Below, in pieces: positions 24,631 through 38,163 of a stretch of 64,000 nucleotides of DNA. The notes beneath the pieces were generated by a model. That model did no database searches, was not told the origin of the DNA, and worked only from the letters and a program-made list of their open reading frames with translations. The position numbers and the translations under genes are program-made. Each line of letters starts with the position of its first letter. Positions within the stretch are counted from its first letter, which is position 1. Source of the stretch: Crotophaga sulcirostris. Taxonomy: Eukaryota; Chordata; Aves; Cuculiformes; Crotophagidae. The DNA is taken from positions 1,467,412 to 1,531,411 of the forward strand of contig VYZB01000117.1 of NCBI GenBank assembly GCA_013397455.1. The letters run 5' to 3'.

Positions 24631-27600
24631 TAACAATTAACATTACCTTCATCTATAACATCTGCCTAGCAACAGTAAGAGTTTCCAGCTTCTCCTGCTG
24701 GTAAATCTCAGCGCAAGTTGTGCTTTCCTGGGTATCTCATAGAAAGGTCATTGCCAGTGGACACATAATGGGTATTAGCAATTCTGAACATTTTAGCAAC
24801 CTCTCTTAGAAGTGCTGCATAAGTCAGACAATGACCTGTTTGGCTGTGCTGTGCCCCTGAATGAGAAGAGTATCAACAAACTGGAGCATCAGTGCCTGGA
24901 ATAACAGAATACCTTTTTAATGATTTATGTCTCAAGCTAGGAAACTTGCTAGCCAGATGGATCTGCAACTGAACAAACCAAAACTGACCTGAGGCTACAG
25001 AACCTATGTGAACACACTGAAAAGGTTTTACTGGAGATTGATTACGTTATCTCATTGCCATATAATCACCTGATTAATTTTCAAGAGTTTGGGGGGATTT
25101 TTTAAATTATTATCACTTAATCCAGGCACTTTCTGTTCCCTTTCTTAGCTGGTGCTGATAGATCAGCTTTAGGAGTTCAGTTCTTCTAATAAGTTACTGC
25201 AAGATATTAAGGTTTATTATGTATTTTTGCTTCTGACAACATCAGGGTAAAATTTGCAAAGTCATGGGAGACAGACAGCAGACTGAAAAGACAAATGAGA
25301 AGTAAACTCCATCTAACCAAGTAGAATTGTACCCACGGCTTAGAATATATATTGGATTATTTCAAAGTTGTTGTACCAACAGTTAATGGATCAAATTACA
25401 TTTATTTATTCAGACTAGTTATCTTTTAATTGAATGTTAACTGGACTCTTTCTTGCAGAGCATATTTCTAGCAAACAATTTTGTGTATAGAAAGAAAGAA
25501 ATTTTAAAATACTCACTTTTCCTTCTTCATTTTAACTTCTGAGACTGTTTCTGAAGACAACTTGTTATAAAAGGCATTCTCTATCTAAGGCTGCTTATAC
25601 AGGCTAAAGGGCTTGTCCCCTTCCTCGTCAGTGTTTTACCTGATACGTATGACAGACATTTTGCTCATGACATCTTTCAAATAAATGATATTATTTCTTT
25701 TTACTATTTCTCTGTTTATAAATTATATACTTTCATGTCTATGTAATGAAAATTTCAGATGAGGAAGTATCAAATGATGAATACAATACATTTGTTTGAC
25801 TTTCTGGAAAAATATCTTAAGTATTCACAAATCCTATTTTGCTTTCATAAATCAAAATGAAGCTCCTTTTAATCATTACTCACAAACAGTAGGTATTATA
25901 AGATCATGCTTTCAGATAAACCGAGACTTACTGGAAAACTTGCAATCAGTTGTACTACCAGATTCAGAATACAGAATCCGAGATATTCCTTGTGTCTGGT
26001 AATTACTGGACCACAAGGTGTTCACATCTTGACTGGAGATAAGCTAAGCTGTTTTGTTTCGGGTGAATTATGGCACATTAGCAAATTTTCAGGAACTTCA
26101 GCTCTTTCTCTGACTTCAGATCTTCAGTTTTCATCTCCTAAAACTCTCCTTATTGGAAATCCTCACTAATTCCCTAATGTCCACCTAAGTCATCCTTATC
26201 AAGGTCAGTTTTAATTAATGAACTGAAGAGTGAACACTTTGATTAATGAGCTAAAAGAGGGAGCAAACATCATATTAATGCAGTGGACTGATGATACTAG
26301 AATGAAAGAGGACACTAGATGATGATACTTGAATGAAAAGGAGGAGAATTCAATACTAAGGAGGATGCGGAAGTTATTTCTCTTCATCCAAAATATCCTT
26401 TTTTCTTTTTCCTCAACTTTTCCTATCTTCTCTATCTCTCAATTTGATTTTCTAATTCTATACCTCCTTGTTAGGCATATGTCATACTTTATGTTTTATC
26501 CTAAACCACAGTATTTATAATCCTAAACCCTAAGTCTATACTCAATGTGGGCTTTGTTGAGGACAATGAACCAAAAGGCACAGTACTTCACAAAATTAAG
26601 TAACCTCTCCTAGAGAAAAGTAAATGCATATTGGCACAATATAGTAGAGCCACTTGAAATATTTTTCCCTATCTTTTATGCAGGTATAAGGAGATATAAA
26701 GCCTATGTAAGAAAAGGGCCAAATCCCAAATTGCAAGATGAGTTGAAAGCAAAGGTTGTGGAGCTTACTTTTACATTTCTTATTGTGAACTCATTCATAG
26801 TAGTTTAAACCAAATGTAATATGTTATCATACTTGTTTGTAATTTTTCACAAGGACCTTACAGTGAAGAAGATGATGCCACATGCTGGAGACCAAAGAAG
26901 AATGAAGAACACTTTATCTTCCCATGATATACAAAATATGACCAATCTTCCTCATGTATACACAATTAGAATGAAAAAATGTACATGGAAAATATTGCTG
27001 CTCCTACATTTACTCCTGCCTGTATTGCTGTTTCAGCACAAGGTTTCTATGCATCACTATCACAACTAATTCTTTTCTATCAAGCCAAAAAGAAACAAAT
27101 TAATTCCTTACTCTTCAAAAGAGGGCATCTTTGAAGATCTTGTAAGCAGCAGTGTACAAAGGAGGATGAAAGGAGTTTTTGAAACTTGTAAATGACCATA
27201 CAAGAACTGGTCAGGATATTTTTAATGGTATACTTTTCACGGTTACTATCCAGTAGGGTTTCCTAGGTCTCAGCTATGAGTCAATGAGTAAACATAAAAG
27301 CATCATACTAGGGTACAAGTGAGACAAAAGGGAAACATTACCAGATAACTAATTGCTTGTTGCGTAGGAAATTCACTGTAAATGTGTACGAAGCTGCAGT
27401 TTACTGCTGTATCCAAGCTGATATTCCAAGATGCATCTCTTTCATATGTTCCTTTGAGAAGAATTTATAAAATACTAGTTTGCAAAGCACTAAGAAAAAG
27501 AAAGACAAGGATCCTTGACACATTGTGAACCATGATTTTTATTTTATAGCCAGGCCTTTATTATCCTCCTACTCTTCCCTCAGCACAGTATATGAGTTTC

Positions 27601-29336
27601 AAAGATATCTTTGAGACTATATATGCTGCAAGAGAAGAACATATATAACAACGAGTGCCTCGACTGCCTCACTCCAGGTTTACATTAATAGCTATGAGTT
27701 TGGAGATAAGTAGGTTTTCCATTCATCCCCTCAAAATGCTCATTTTCATGTCAAAAGCAGAGCACCTGAGTGCTACACTAGTAGGCCTTTCACAGACCCA
27801 TCAAACAATGACAGTAGACTTATGATTGATGCTGATGCACTTTTTCTGCCTGTCCATCCCTGTTTGGTGTAGTTGGAGTAGCTTTCTGATAGAAGCATCA
27901 CTGAGTATTTCAGAGGACTTCCAGCACTTCCGCAGGATCTCCAAAAATCTTCCCTTTCATGCTTTGCTTAGACTCCACAGTGGCTCCTTTTTGGAATGTA
28001 GGTACATAATTCAATAAAAGCTGTTGCGTAACTTGATAGTTTGAAAGACCTTTTCATTGATCCCAGATAGTCCTTGTTTATCCAGTTTCCTGTTCAATGC
28101 CATGAATGTGGTGTGTGGTCTATCAGACTTTCTTCAATCAAATGCCTAAAGGTTTGCTGGCCATGCAGCACTCCCAGCTGGAGGTAAATTTGGTGTGCAA
28201 TAAAAGACAATTAGTGAAGAGCGTTCCACCTAACTTAACCACAAGTGATTGGATAAGAAAAATAAAAATGCAACTGCAAAAGTGTTTCTAGTTTGCATTT
28301 TACTGGTTCATTACCTTAAACTCATTAAAGGGAGGTAGATTCTCACCTTATTTACACAAACAATAACTGGTGCAGCACCACAGCCACCAATGGAGTGGAT
28401 CATGCACTGCCTGAGACAAGAACTAAGCATGCAGCATCTTTTCTATCACAAACAGCTTAGACAGCAATACAGCAGAAATCCTTGAGGCACAGTAACACTG
28501 CGTATTTATCAGAGAAATGTTCCAAAAACCTATTACAAAACCTCCTCTTCAATGCAATATTCCTATATAAATGCACTCCCACCCTATTCTTCTCAAATTT
28601 GAAAGGTGTGGAATAAGCATTTGCCGGATTTTTTTCCTGTTGGTGGTGGTTAAATCAGAAATTCCAGTTATGCTGCATGCAGCTGTGGTGCTAGCAGGGA
28701 CAAAATCTTAGCTTGTGAGATTCGAAGAAGATGAGATGTTCTCAGCTACCAAGAATATCAATAACTGGAATTTATTTTAAATCTTTTGGGGATTATTCCA
28801 CAACTTGAATCACTTATTCCAGGGATACAATTGTGAATGGGGAAAAATTAAGTTAGGACTCCTCTAGAAACAGCATATTGTCCTGTTCTCTTTCCTTAGT
28901 AAACTGATTTGACTCCAGTTTGCAGTTGCATATTTGATATCCCTTTTTGTCCTGAAAGATAAAGCCAGTTTGAATTGTTGTTTGACAGAGTACTACAATA
29001 CTGGCATGAATTTGTCTTTCACTGAATATGAGGGACTGAAAACTATGAGCTGCCATTTACAGGAATGACGTTACTTTATTTTAAATACAAGTGGTTATAT
29101 TTGGTTACATTATGATGTTATTACTTTTATAGCAGCTCAGAATTCCTTTTTACATCCAACTTGATTAATATGTTGGAAGAGAAACTTCCATGACACAGAC
29201 ATGTATAATAATAACTTTCATGTATCATGTTTAGAGGAATTGTTTTCACTTGTGACATTCTCCAAGCATTTCTAGATGTGGCCTACCAATATGGTCCCAT
29301 ATAGGACATAAAACTTCAAGCTGCATGAAACTTTAC

Positions 29337-29566
29337 CTCCACCTCAGATAATCAGTCTCTCCAAATGAAAATAATTTCATGAGATCAATGCCAAGATGAC
29401 CACCCCAGTTAAAGTAAAATCTCCTCAGATGGGAGAAATAAATAGTTCCTCTAACTAATGCTTCAAAACCACCACGGATGGAACATCTCTGAACAGGGTA
29501 CACTGTTGTCTTCTCCAATGCTAAAAGTAAGATGATGACCAAACAACATCTAGACACAGTGTGCAT
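29337..29566 (-). CDS. Candidate signal-peptide first exon, unrecognised
   Basis: Reading on the minus strand, an ATG with A at -3 opens a frame beginning MHTVSRCCLVIILLLALEK, a short basic start followed by a hydrophobic core typical of a signal peptide, then TTVYPVQRCSIRGGFEALV. The open frame ends exactly in GGAGGTAAAG: the apparent stop TAA is part of a good splice donor AG|GTAAAG at 29336, so the exon could be 230 bases and end in phase 2. An AATATAGG sequence lies about 60 bases upstream of the ATG. I do not recognise the protein. Chance explains this too, and no acceptor or second exon has been identified. Confidence 0.15.
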
Positions 29567-31030
29567 TGTGCTGGGAAGTTTTTGAGGTTGTGTAGAGACA
29601 GTGGTTCATTAGAAGCTCCTATATTGATGGTACTCTTTAACTCTGTTTCTCAATCAGTGCAAAGTCATTTAGAAAGAGGAAACATTTTTCATTAGTGATA
29701 ACAAATAAAGCAAGACAAAAGCCCCTTTTTTGGCCTTTTCATCCTTCTTATAAGCATAGATGCCCCTAACAGCTTCCACCTAGTTTCAAAATATTTGTGA
29801 ACAAGTAACTACCCAGGAGTCTACTTTTGCAGTCTATGACTGCAAGGAAATATTAGCTGCATCCTGATTTCAGTTTTTTAGTTGAATGTAGTGTAGTGTT
29901 ATGAAATGGAGAATGTTGTCAGTTTTGAGCAACTTTCAGATGACAATCTCTAGTGAGCAAGGGGTATCAACAGGTTCCTTTCCAAATGGCCCATTTCTGA
30001 ATAGTTATAAAAGGCAGGAAGGAATTTTGTAGAATAAGAAAGATATCTCTATAAAATATTACTGGGTAGCTGATGTGCAAATCATTAATATAAAAGATTA
30101 TGGTTATAGGAATGTAAAGCCTTTCAGCTAGGATATGAATAATTGCCAGAGAGCAGGATAGCATTACAGAAAATTTTCCATAATCAAAGAGAAGCTATTA
30201 TAGGCAAAATGGTTTAGAATATTGTTTGGAATTACATTAAATTATACTGAAATCTTTAAATCATTTTCCTTTTACGATCACCTCATATCTTCTACTTTCA
30301 AATGTGTAATTTTTGAAAGTACAGCTTTTTGAAAAGAAGAGATTGCAAACTGATCAGGACTAAATTTTAAAAGGCATGATATGTGCAAATATTTCATTTT
30401 TAACGAGTGACAACTGTTTAAGGAAGTGAAAAGGTGATAGACTCTATAATGGAAATAAAGCAGTCATTGAATACATCTTAGCACCATGGCAGAAGGAGGA
30501 ACAAAGCAAAAGCATTTGAGTCCAACCTCCAGTGTCCCCTGCTGAAAAGATGCAGTTAACCAAACTGTATGAAATGGGGAGTTATTTATTCCTCTCATAT
30601 TAGCAAGAGTTAAGTGGACCATAAGTATGTTCATGTTTACACAACTGTATCTCTCTCCTCCTGCAAAAATGGTTGTTCTGGGTCCCTGTTGAGCTGTCCT
30701 CCATCTAATTGTTGTATTTTGTATTAGGATGCTAACTGGCTTTTTCTACAGTACTCATGCATGACTTGCTTCAAGGATCATGAAGGACCTGTTGTGAGCA
30801 AACTGTGGGAGTCCTCTTCACACCAAGAGGGAATGCCTGAAGGGCACCATGTAGCCATCCTTCTTTAGCCTCCTTCAACAATAATACACAAAAAAAGTTA
30901 GCAAACCTCCAGACTAGACCACAGTATGAAGCTTTCCTTTCATAACAGATGTGATACATAAAACCTAAATATTAGGGAAGGGGCCAGAAGTTAAGTCACT
31001 GTATAGACCTGAATTGCTTGTGTTCAAGCC

Positions 31031-31151
31031 AGGTTGGATGGGGCCTTGAGCAGCCTGGTCTAGTGGGAGGTGTTCCGGCCCCTGGCAGGAGGGTTGGAAG
31101 TAGATGATCTTTAAGGTCCCTTCCAACCCAAATCATTCTATGATTCTATGA
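31031..31151 (+). mobile_element. CR1 LINE 3' tail, ATTCTATG type
   Basis: Carries GGTTGGATGGGGCCTTGAGC, GGAGGGTTGGAAGTAGATGA and TTTAAGGTCCCTTCCAACCC, followed by the canonical terminal octamers ATTCTATGATTCTATG. About 120 bases remain. Confidence 0.95.
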
Positions 31152-31987
31152 CTTTCAGTCAGGCCCTAATTGAAACATGAAATATTTAATCACAGTTCAT
31201 TAAATGTCTTTGAACAGATATTTGTCAAGCTTTCCAGTTTTCTGAATTTCCCACTTGTCATTGTTTAAAAATTTTCATTTCTTTTTTGCCTGGTTGCCAC
31301 AGAGAAAGATAATAAATGACTAGCCCCGGAGCAGGAGCCCATAGTACACTGCACACTGGGACTTTCAGAATAAGTTTCTACTCCAGGGATCATGACAAAC
31401 ACGGCGAATTGTAGAGCTTATTGATGGAATGTCTCTGACTCCCCTTATATATTCCCTGTACAGAACTGTCGACAGATATTGGGCACCCTTGGCACCCGCT
31501 TGTTCTGCACTGTACTGCCAGGCAGGGCTTTCCACCCTCACAAAGATGCTTGTTCTGCTTGGCACCTGCTCCATACTGCTGTGAACCAACCTGATTTACT
31601 CATTTTGGAATCTAATTACATCCCTTACTGCCTTATTGGTAGATTCATTTCATTTTTAATGACTACTTCTAAATTTTCTGCAGCTCCTTTTAACTTGGAG
31701 AGAAAAAGAAAACAAAACAAAGAAGCACAGATATGAAAGTCCTGGCATTGGGGCATTTCAGCCCCACTTGAGCAAGCATCTTGCAGTCTAACCTTGGGGA
31801 CACAGCTAGAAATCTGCTGTTCTCTCAGCCCCATCCTCTGAACTAACAACTGAAGTGATCTCAAATCCCTTCTTAAAGGATTTGGAGACATGACCTAAAA
31901 AACTGTTGAACTGGTAGGAAGGTTCAATTTGATTTTACACTGTTTTGCATTGGGCCCAAAGGCAGCATGGAACAGCAAGTTGAAGAC
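31152..31987. other. No gene recognised
   Basis: About 0.8 kb between two CR1 copies. Short open frames on both strands at 31.4-31.9 kb are unremarkable. Confidence 0.5.
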
Positions 31988-32430
31988 AGAATCATAGAAT
32001 CATGGAATCATTAAGGCTGGAAAAGACCTCTAAGATCATCAAGTCTGACCATCAACCCAATATCACCATGTCTACTAAACCATGTCCCAAAGGGCCATAT
32101 CTGTATGGTTTTTGAACACTTTCAGCGAAGGAGATTCCACTACTTCCCTGAGCAGCCTGTTCCAATCCTTGACCACTCTTTTGGTAAAGAATTTTTTTCT
32201 AATATCTAATATGAATCTCTTCCTGGTGCAACCTGAGGCCATTTCCTCTCATCCTATTACTTGTTACTTGGGAGAAGAGTTCAACACCCACTTCACTCAA
32301 CCTCCTTTTAGGTAGTTGTAGAGAGCAATAGTCTTCCTTCAGCCTCCTCTTCTCCAGGCTAAACAATTCCAGTTTCCTCAGCTGCTCCTCGTAACACTTG
32401 TGCTCCAGACCCTTGATGCAATTGGACAAC
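31988..32430 (-). mobile_element. CR1 LINE 3' end, ATTCTATG type
   Basis: On the plus strand it starts with AGAATCATAGAATCATGGAA and runs to TGCTCCAGACCCTTGATGC. Minus-strand translation within 32199-32477 gives the ORF2 C-terminus ([51 protein letters not shown]) with a frameshift after it. Divergence from the ATACTGTG-type copies is clear, so this is an older or different subfamily. The match fades near 32430. Confidence 0.92.
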
Positions 32431-35400
32431 TCAGAACAGTCCACCTCTCCTTGTAATTTTTTCTTGGCAATGGTCAACTATGTTGACTTGGTTTGAACCA
32501 CATGCAAAACAGAGTCCACAGACAGACTGATTCTGTATTATCCAGAATTACCGTGGAGTTTGCAGTGTCTACTCCCACTCTGTAATTTCTAATCCTGTTT
32601 CTTTCCAGCTTTCAAGTCTAGAAATACATCAGCTTTTATGCGTTTTTCTAAAAATGTACAATCTTATTTGAGCTTCCTTTTATTTTGGTTTTCAATGTCA
32701 TCACACCTCTCCATCATGAAAACTGTTCTCCCTCACTTTGAAAGTTACCTTAGACAATGTTTTCCTAACCACCTCAAAGCAGCTTTTCCTGTAACTGGAC
32801 ATTTCCGTCTCAATTAGTTCTTTTTAGAATTTTAAATCTTTCATTCACTTACCCCAGCAACCCTTTCACTCAGAGCCTTTCCTCCCCAGTACACTGTTAC
32901 GACTTCTGGGATACAATAGCTCTTCCCATTGCAGCAACTTGAACTCCCATTCCACATAGACCTGTTCCATGTGTCCTGTGTGAGCTCTCATTTCAAACCT
33001 TAGCTATTAATACTTTCCACCACTACTCTAAATTGCCTTAACTTTTACTTACTTTTTTAATGCTAGTTGGCTTCCCTTAAACCAATAAAGCATTATGGGA
33101 TCTCATTTGTATAAAAGACAATTGTTTCTTTAAAGTTCTGCCCAATCTTTTCTTGGTTCAGGATGGGGTTTTTTTATGCCCAGGAGCTCATGATCTGAGG
33201 ATGGATGTAGTTTAAAGGAGAGAAAGAGAACCAGGCACACAGCCAGTTTTAGCCTATTTTTGAAAGCAGGCAGCAGTACTTTATGCCAAGGTTTTGGACT
33301 AACTCCCCATCAAATATGAATAGGATCAGACTTTTCACTTTAGCAAATTTTAATGAGGTCTATTTGCTACCAAATAATAAATACTTGCTCCACTAATATC
33401 TCAGTTAGAAAACCATCTGTTTTGTCAGTCTTTGAAGCCTCTGCCTGGGCAGAGTACATTCAAATCAATTCATTGTAGGTAATACAGCACAAAGGAGTTT
33501 TAAATATGTGGGTGGAAGTTGAGTCTTTTATACAGACCTATATGTGGTAAGGCTTAGTGGCCACCATGGGAGGTGTTGATCAACAACCTAACAAAGGTAG
33601 AAGCACTGGTAGAGTGAGAAAAGTCAGGGGGGCGAGGAGGACTCAGAGTCTGGAAATGGGGGAGAATTAGGGGAGGGAAGAGTTATGCAAAGCTTTGAAG
33701 AGAGCGACAAGGTTTGGTGTTACGCACTGTTGAATCAGGAGCCAAGAGCCATCTTCTGTTGAACTGGGTTGTATTGTGCTTTCTCTCCATTTTCAGCAAT
33801 GATTGTCACAGTTTATCCCTGCCACTGCAGTGCTATAAAAAGTTAAATATTGTTATCTAAACACAGAGAGAGGGAGGGCAGCGTAGAAATCCACAGTTAC
33901 AAAAACAGTAGAAGCTATGCTGGAGAGAAAGCCTAAAGGGGAGATTGTTCCCATCTCCCCCAAAGCCTCCACCTGTGTCATCCTGACCCACCTTGATGCT
34001 TTCTCCCCAGCTTAACCAAAGCCATTATAGGGTCGTATATCCTCCAAGTGCCTGCACAAAAAGGTTCATTCTGCTAATGCTGCAACAGCAACTTCATGTC
34101 AGTTGTTTAGCAGCACAATATATCAGACAGATACATCATTGAAAGGCAGACAATTTGAGGATAATGTATGTAACAGATAATACAATTACAGAGCTGTTGG
34201 GGCTTAATTACGGGAGTAAGCAACTACTGCATCTGCACCACAACCACCTGGGAACACAGAGAAATGAATTATTTTCCATGCGCATGTCATGCTGATGACT
34301 CTTTTCTATGGACACTCTTGATACTGGTAGTAAATTAGATTAGACAGAAGGGGATTTTTTCCCATTTCAGTCCGTGCTAACTGAGAGGTAATTTTAAGTC
34401 TCTGCATATTTACTGAGTAAACTTCAATCTAGCAGCTATGAACAAATGAGAGAGAGGAGAGAAATGAAGGTTTTTCTAAATGCCACTGGCTTCCTTGTGC
34501 AACAGACTGTTAAATCCTATTAACAAAATTTTCCCAGGAGTAACTACAATAAGTGAGGGAAGTGGTATTCTTGATTGCTGTGATGCTTAAATATCTAAAC
34601 ATTGTATTTGAGGACGATATTTTAACTTTTTTTAGTTAAAATTAGTGGGAAGACAAACTGTACTGTCTGTGGGGCCTCTGAATCCACTGAGCCAGCTCAA
34701 ATCCTTCAGGAGAGTTTGGATGTTCTTGTGGTCTCGGAACCCAATTCAAACCTCAGAGATGTTAATGAACATGGTCAATCAAGCAGGCTTTCAACAAGGC
34801 TCTCTGCACTTGAATTGCCTTGTTATTTTCACTAGGTAATGGGAGACTCTCTTTGTGCAAGGAATTATGAGTCTAGTGTTGGCATGTGAGCAAAAAAATA
34901 ATCGTATCTCATTTCTGATTGCCTTTGCAGAGATTGAATTCACCTATATTTTTCAGAACTTTGTGTTTTAGGAGCCACACAAGGAAACATTTATTCAACT
35001 CATCTTCTTTCATGCATGATTGCATGATCTGAGCTCTTCTGATTTAGTAGATATATCAATTCAACAGTTTTTCAAGGGAAAAACAAAGTGATTCAGTTTC
35101 AAAAAAATTTCATGCTGTCCAATTCAGTTCAGCTTCAGTTCAAGAAAAAATGTCTTTAAACCAGATTTTCATTTAGGTTCAAGTTGAAGTCAACTCTCTG
35201 TTTGTAAATTTCATTTATTTTAGGAGAGAGGCATTCATAAGCAGTAAATAATAGAGAGTGGATCACAGTCTCTCTAGACATAAAACTCCAGTGTCATAGG
35301 GACAGTAAGAGCTAACGTACTTGTCAGATTCTGGATATTGAAGCAGCTCTTAATTTTCCTGAAACTAAAAAGACTCCCTTCCATAAAAATGACCACAAAA

Positions 35401-35874
35401 CAAAGAGAACAAGGAACTGAGCATAATTATTTTCCAACAGATATTCATTCAAAAAAAACATGACATCTAATGACATTGTTTTGGAAGAGCTGAACTAAAT
35501 TGCTTGAAAAGATGAAGTGCTGCTTACTGAGTCAGATTTTATTTGGTGGTCTCTCATCTTGCTACTGACTTAGCTCGACCTTGTTTAGTTTAGAAGAGCT
35601 GCCAAAACTCACCGTACTGCAAGTGTTTGATAAATTCTGTCTCTTTTACCTTACACCTTCTGATTTCCCATAAATGATTGATGATTTCTATCAATGTGGC
35701 TAACTTAACGATTAAGTATTTTCCAGTAATAGGTGTGAAGGGAAAGAAAAGATCAAATACAGATTGCTTGCAAATAAAAAATAAAGAGTAATCACGCAAG
35801 GGCCTGAGGGAGAAAAGAAAACAAGTGTTGTGCTGTGTTAGAAGAAATCAATATAATATAGCCAAACTATATTT
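32431..35874. other. No gene recognised
   Basis: About 3.4 kb without a supportable gene or named repeat. A homeodomain-site-rich stretch at 34060-34330 is listed separately. Confidence 0.5.
34060..34330. other. Candidate conserved non-coding stretch
   Basis: Contains GGGGCTTAATTACGGGAGTA, ATACAATTACAGAGCTG and CATGCGCATGTCATGCTGAT, plus AGCAGCACAATATATCAGAC, with no repeat signature and no open frame. The mix of TAAT sites, E-box-like and palindromic motifs resembles vertebrate developmental enhancers. Composition alone cannot prove this. Confidence 0.2.
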
Positions 35875-36255
35875 CATAGAATCATAGAATGATTTGCATT
35901 GGAAGGGACCTTTAAAGATCATTTAGATTTGCATAGGCCCAGTCCTCAAGCCTTTCTGGGTCCCTTTGGATAGTATCCCTTCCCTCAAACTACTCAACTG
36001 CATGATTAAGCTTGGTGTCACCTGCAAACTTTCTGAAGGTGCACTTAATCCCTCTGTCTATGTCACTGATGAAAATATTAAATAGTATAGCTTCCAACAT
36101 GGACCCCTGAGGGACATCGCTCACTAATGTTTTCTACCTGTGCACTGAGACATGGACTGCAACCTTTTGGATGCCACATCCACTCAGTTCCTCATGCATC
36201 TAACAGCCCATCCATCAAACCCACATCTCTCCAACTTAGAGGTAAGGAAGTTTTG
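35875..36255 (-). mobile_element. CR1 LINE, 3' tail joined to RT-domain fragment
   Basis: Plus-strand 35875-35930 is a normal CR1 3' end (CATAGAATCATAGAATG, then TTGGAAGGGACCTTTAAAGA). It is followed directly by reverse-complemented reverse transcriptase sequence. Minus-strand translation from about 36118 reads VPQGSMLEAILFNIFISDI, then CTFRKFAGDTKL, then FEGRDTIQRDPERLEDWA with a stop inside. The catalytic FADD motif reads FAGD. Further to 36255 the fit to the upstream RT region continues with stops. The roughly 600 bases that normally lie between the FADD region and the 3' end are missing, so this is an internally deleted copy or two abutting insertions. Confidence 0.85.
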
Positions 36256-38163
36256 TTTCAATTCTACCTGTTTGATACCTACATCACTGATTCTTCCACC
36301 TTTGTTGAATTTCTGGTTCCCAGAAAATCACACAAACCAGTTGTGTTCCTCCCACGACTGTTTAGAGATTTTCCGCTCACTGCTTGCTCCATTCTGTTTT
36401 CTTGTTTAATGCATCAGATTTCAATGTATGTTGTGATGTTGTCAGTATCTTCTCCTTGCATCCTCACCTTCTGTGCTTTGTCAGGGCTGAAACCCCTAGA
36501 GTGCAACAAATCATCCAGCAATAAAAGTGAACCTGTGGCAATATTTCAGTATACTGTTTGTTTTAAGAAAACATACATCAAGATCTAGCCTTTATCCTAA
36601 CTTAGCCATTGAGTTTATGCAGCATATCCACCTTACAGTGTGTTCATGGGTTATTTATCTCAAGTCTAATGTGATCAAAATTATACTTAGCTTCTGTAGT
36701 ATATAGTCAAAACCAAAATAACCACTTACAGGTATTGTTTTCCTATGTACACTTTCATAAGTGTAGTTCTTAGCTGATGTTTCCATGTATGGCAGTTTTT
36801 GATATTTTGTAGAGCCTACTGGTATGCTTGAATTCCATTGCCCTTTCAGAGTTTCCTTCACAGAGCACGTTACCATTAGCTGCAATTGGTAAATTTTGCT
36901 TATAGTCTGCCAGGAAATTCATCTACTTGGCCATCTATACTCAAAACACACCTCTGAAGATAGGAATGCACAGGAAAGACCCTTCGGAAGAAAAGCGAAT
37001 ACATCGTATCTCAATCATTTTTATGAGTGATAAGAAGTGTTCTAAGGGCAAGATCTGAGCTTGAGCAGAATCCCAAGCACAAAATGAGTCTCCAGGGAAA
37101 TGTTTGACTCCAAAGACAAACAAGACCTCAATCAATGAAAGCGTTTCTGAATACTAAAGCCTTGCCAGAAGATTTCATCACAAGTAAGTAAGCGGGCTTG
37201 AAACAGAATGAATGCTTTCAAGGTGAATAAATATACACAGTCATAGAAGGACAGTTTCATTTCCTACATTGTTGCTATGGAACTTATGAATTGCATCTGA
37301 AAAACCAGAAAGAAGTAAATCTTTCACCCCATAAAAGATCAAGGGAAATCCAGAAATCAAGGTATGTTCCTCCACTAGGCTACATAGGTTGGGTCTCAAC
37401 TTTGGTGAGACAACAGGTGCCAGAATACCCCTGAATGTTGTGAAAGTCCCCATGTTTAAGAAGATGTGATTCAAATTTGTCTTTGTAAGGTCTTCAGTAC
37501 AGCCTGGAGATGTTGTTTATTTTCTGTGTACGCTTCAGTTGAGTTCTCATACTAGGAGACAGGAACAGTCTGCACTGTAACCTGGCTGGGAGCAGTTTGC
37601 CTTGTTATAGCCCTCAGGAGTTTCTAAGCCTTGCAACAGATCATCTTCTGATGAGTTTGTAACACTGGTAAATGCCCATCAAGGACATGCTTCAGACAGT
37701 GAAGGTCTAGTAAATTAAGGCAGATTTGAAACACATTCTCTAGAGCTTACAAGTTAGTGCATTTTGTTTTAAAAATACCATACACTTCATCACAGTTCTT
37801 CAATAACACACCAAAACAAAATCAGGCAAATCCATCCCTAATGTGTTGGAATCATGCCAGTAATTAATCTGTTTAACTACTGGGACTGAAAAAACAGACA
37901 TAAAATGTGTCCCTTTTCACGTGAAATAGTAGTGTTATATCTTGAGATCACAGCTCTGTAGTATTATTTTACAGTTTAGTCATGACAGCTGTAACTCTAG
38001 TCATTGCAACTGACCTCTTCCATAACATAGGATGATTCATTATGTTTAACGCCTTTTGATATTTGGATTCAAAATAGAGAGAAAAGAGAAAGGAGAAAGG
38101 GGAAGCAGAGACAGCTGTGACTAAGCTGGAGAACAGAAGGGTTCTTATTAATGTATGTATATA
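36256..38163. other. No gene recognised
   Basis: About 1.9 kb with nothing supportable. A 153-codon plus-strand frame at 36127-36588 overlaps the CR1 copy in antisense and is judged chance. Confidence 0.5.

Larger units (their letters stand above)
22595..31030. other. Long stretch without recognised repeat or gene
   Basis: This 8.4-kb stretch is the longest with no CR1 or LTR I could identify. It holds an open frame at 24430-24630 and a candidate first exon at 29337-29566, listed separately. The rest is AT-rich with short open frames only. Confidence 0.5.

Noticed and set aside
30500..30550. TTGAGTCCAACCTCCAGTG as a possible CR1 remnant
   Set aside because: Too short and isolated; the neighbouring CR1 blocks are absent.
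36127..36588. 153-codon plus-strand open frame
   Set aside because: Its first part is antisense to a CR1 reverse transcriptase fragment and the rest has no recognisable domain.
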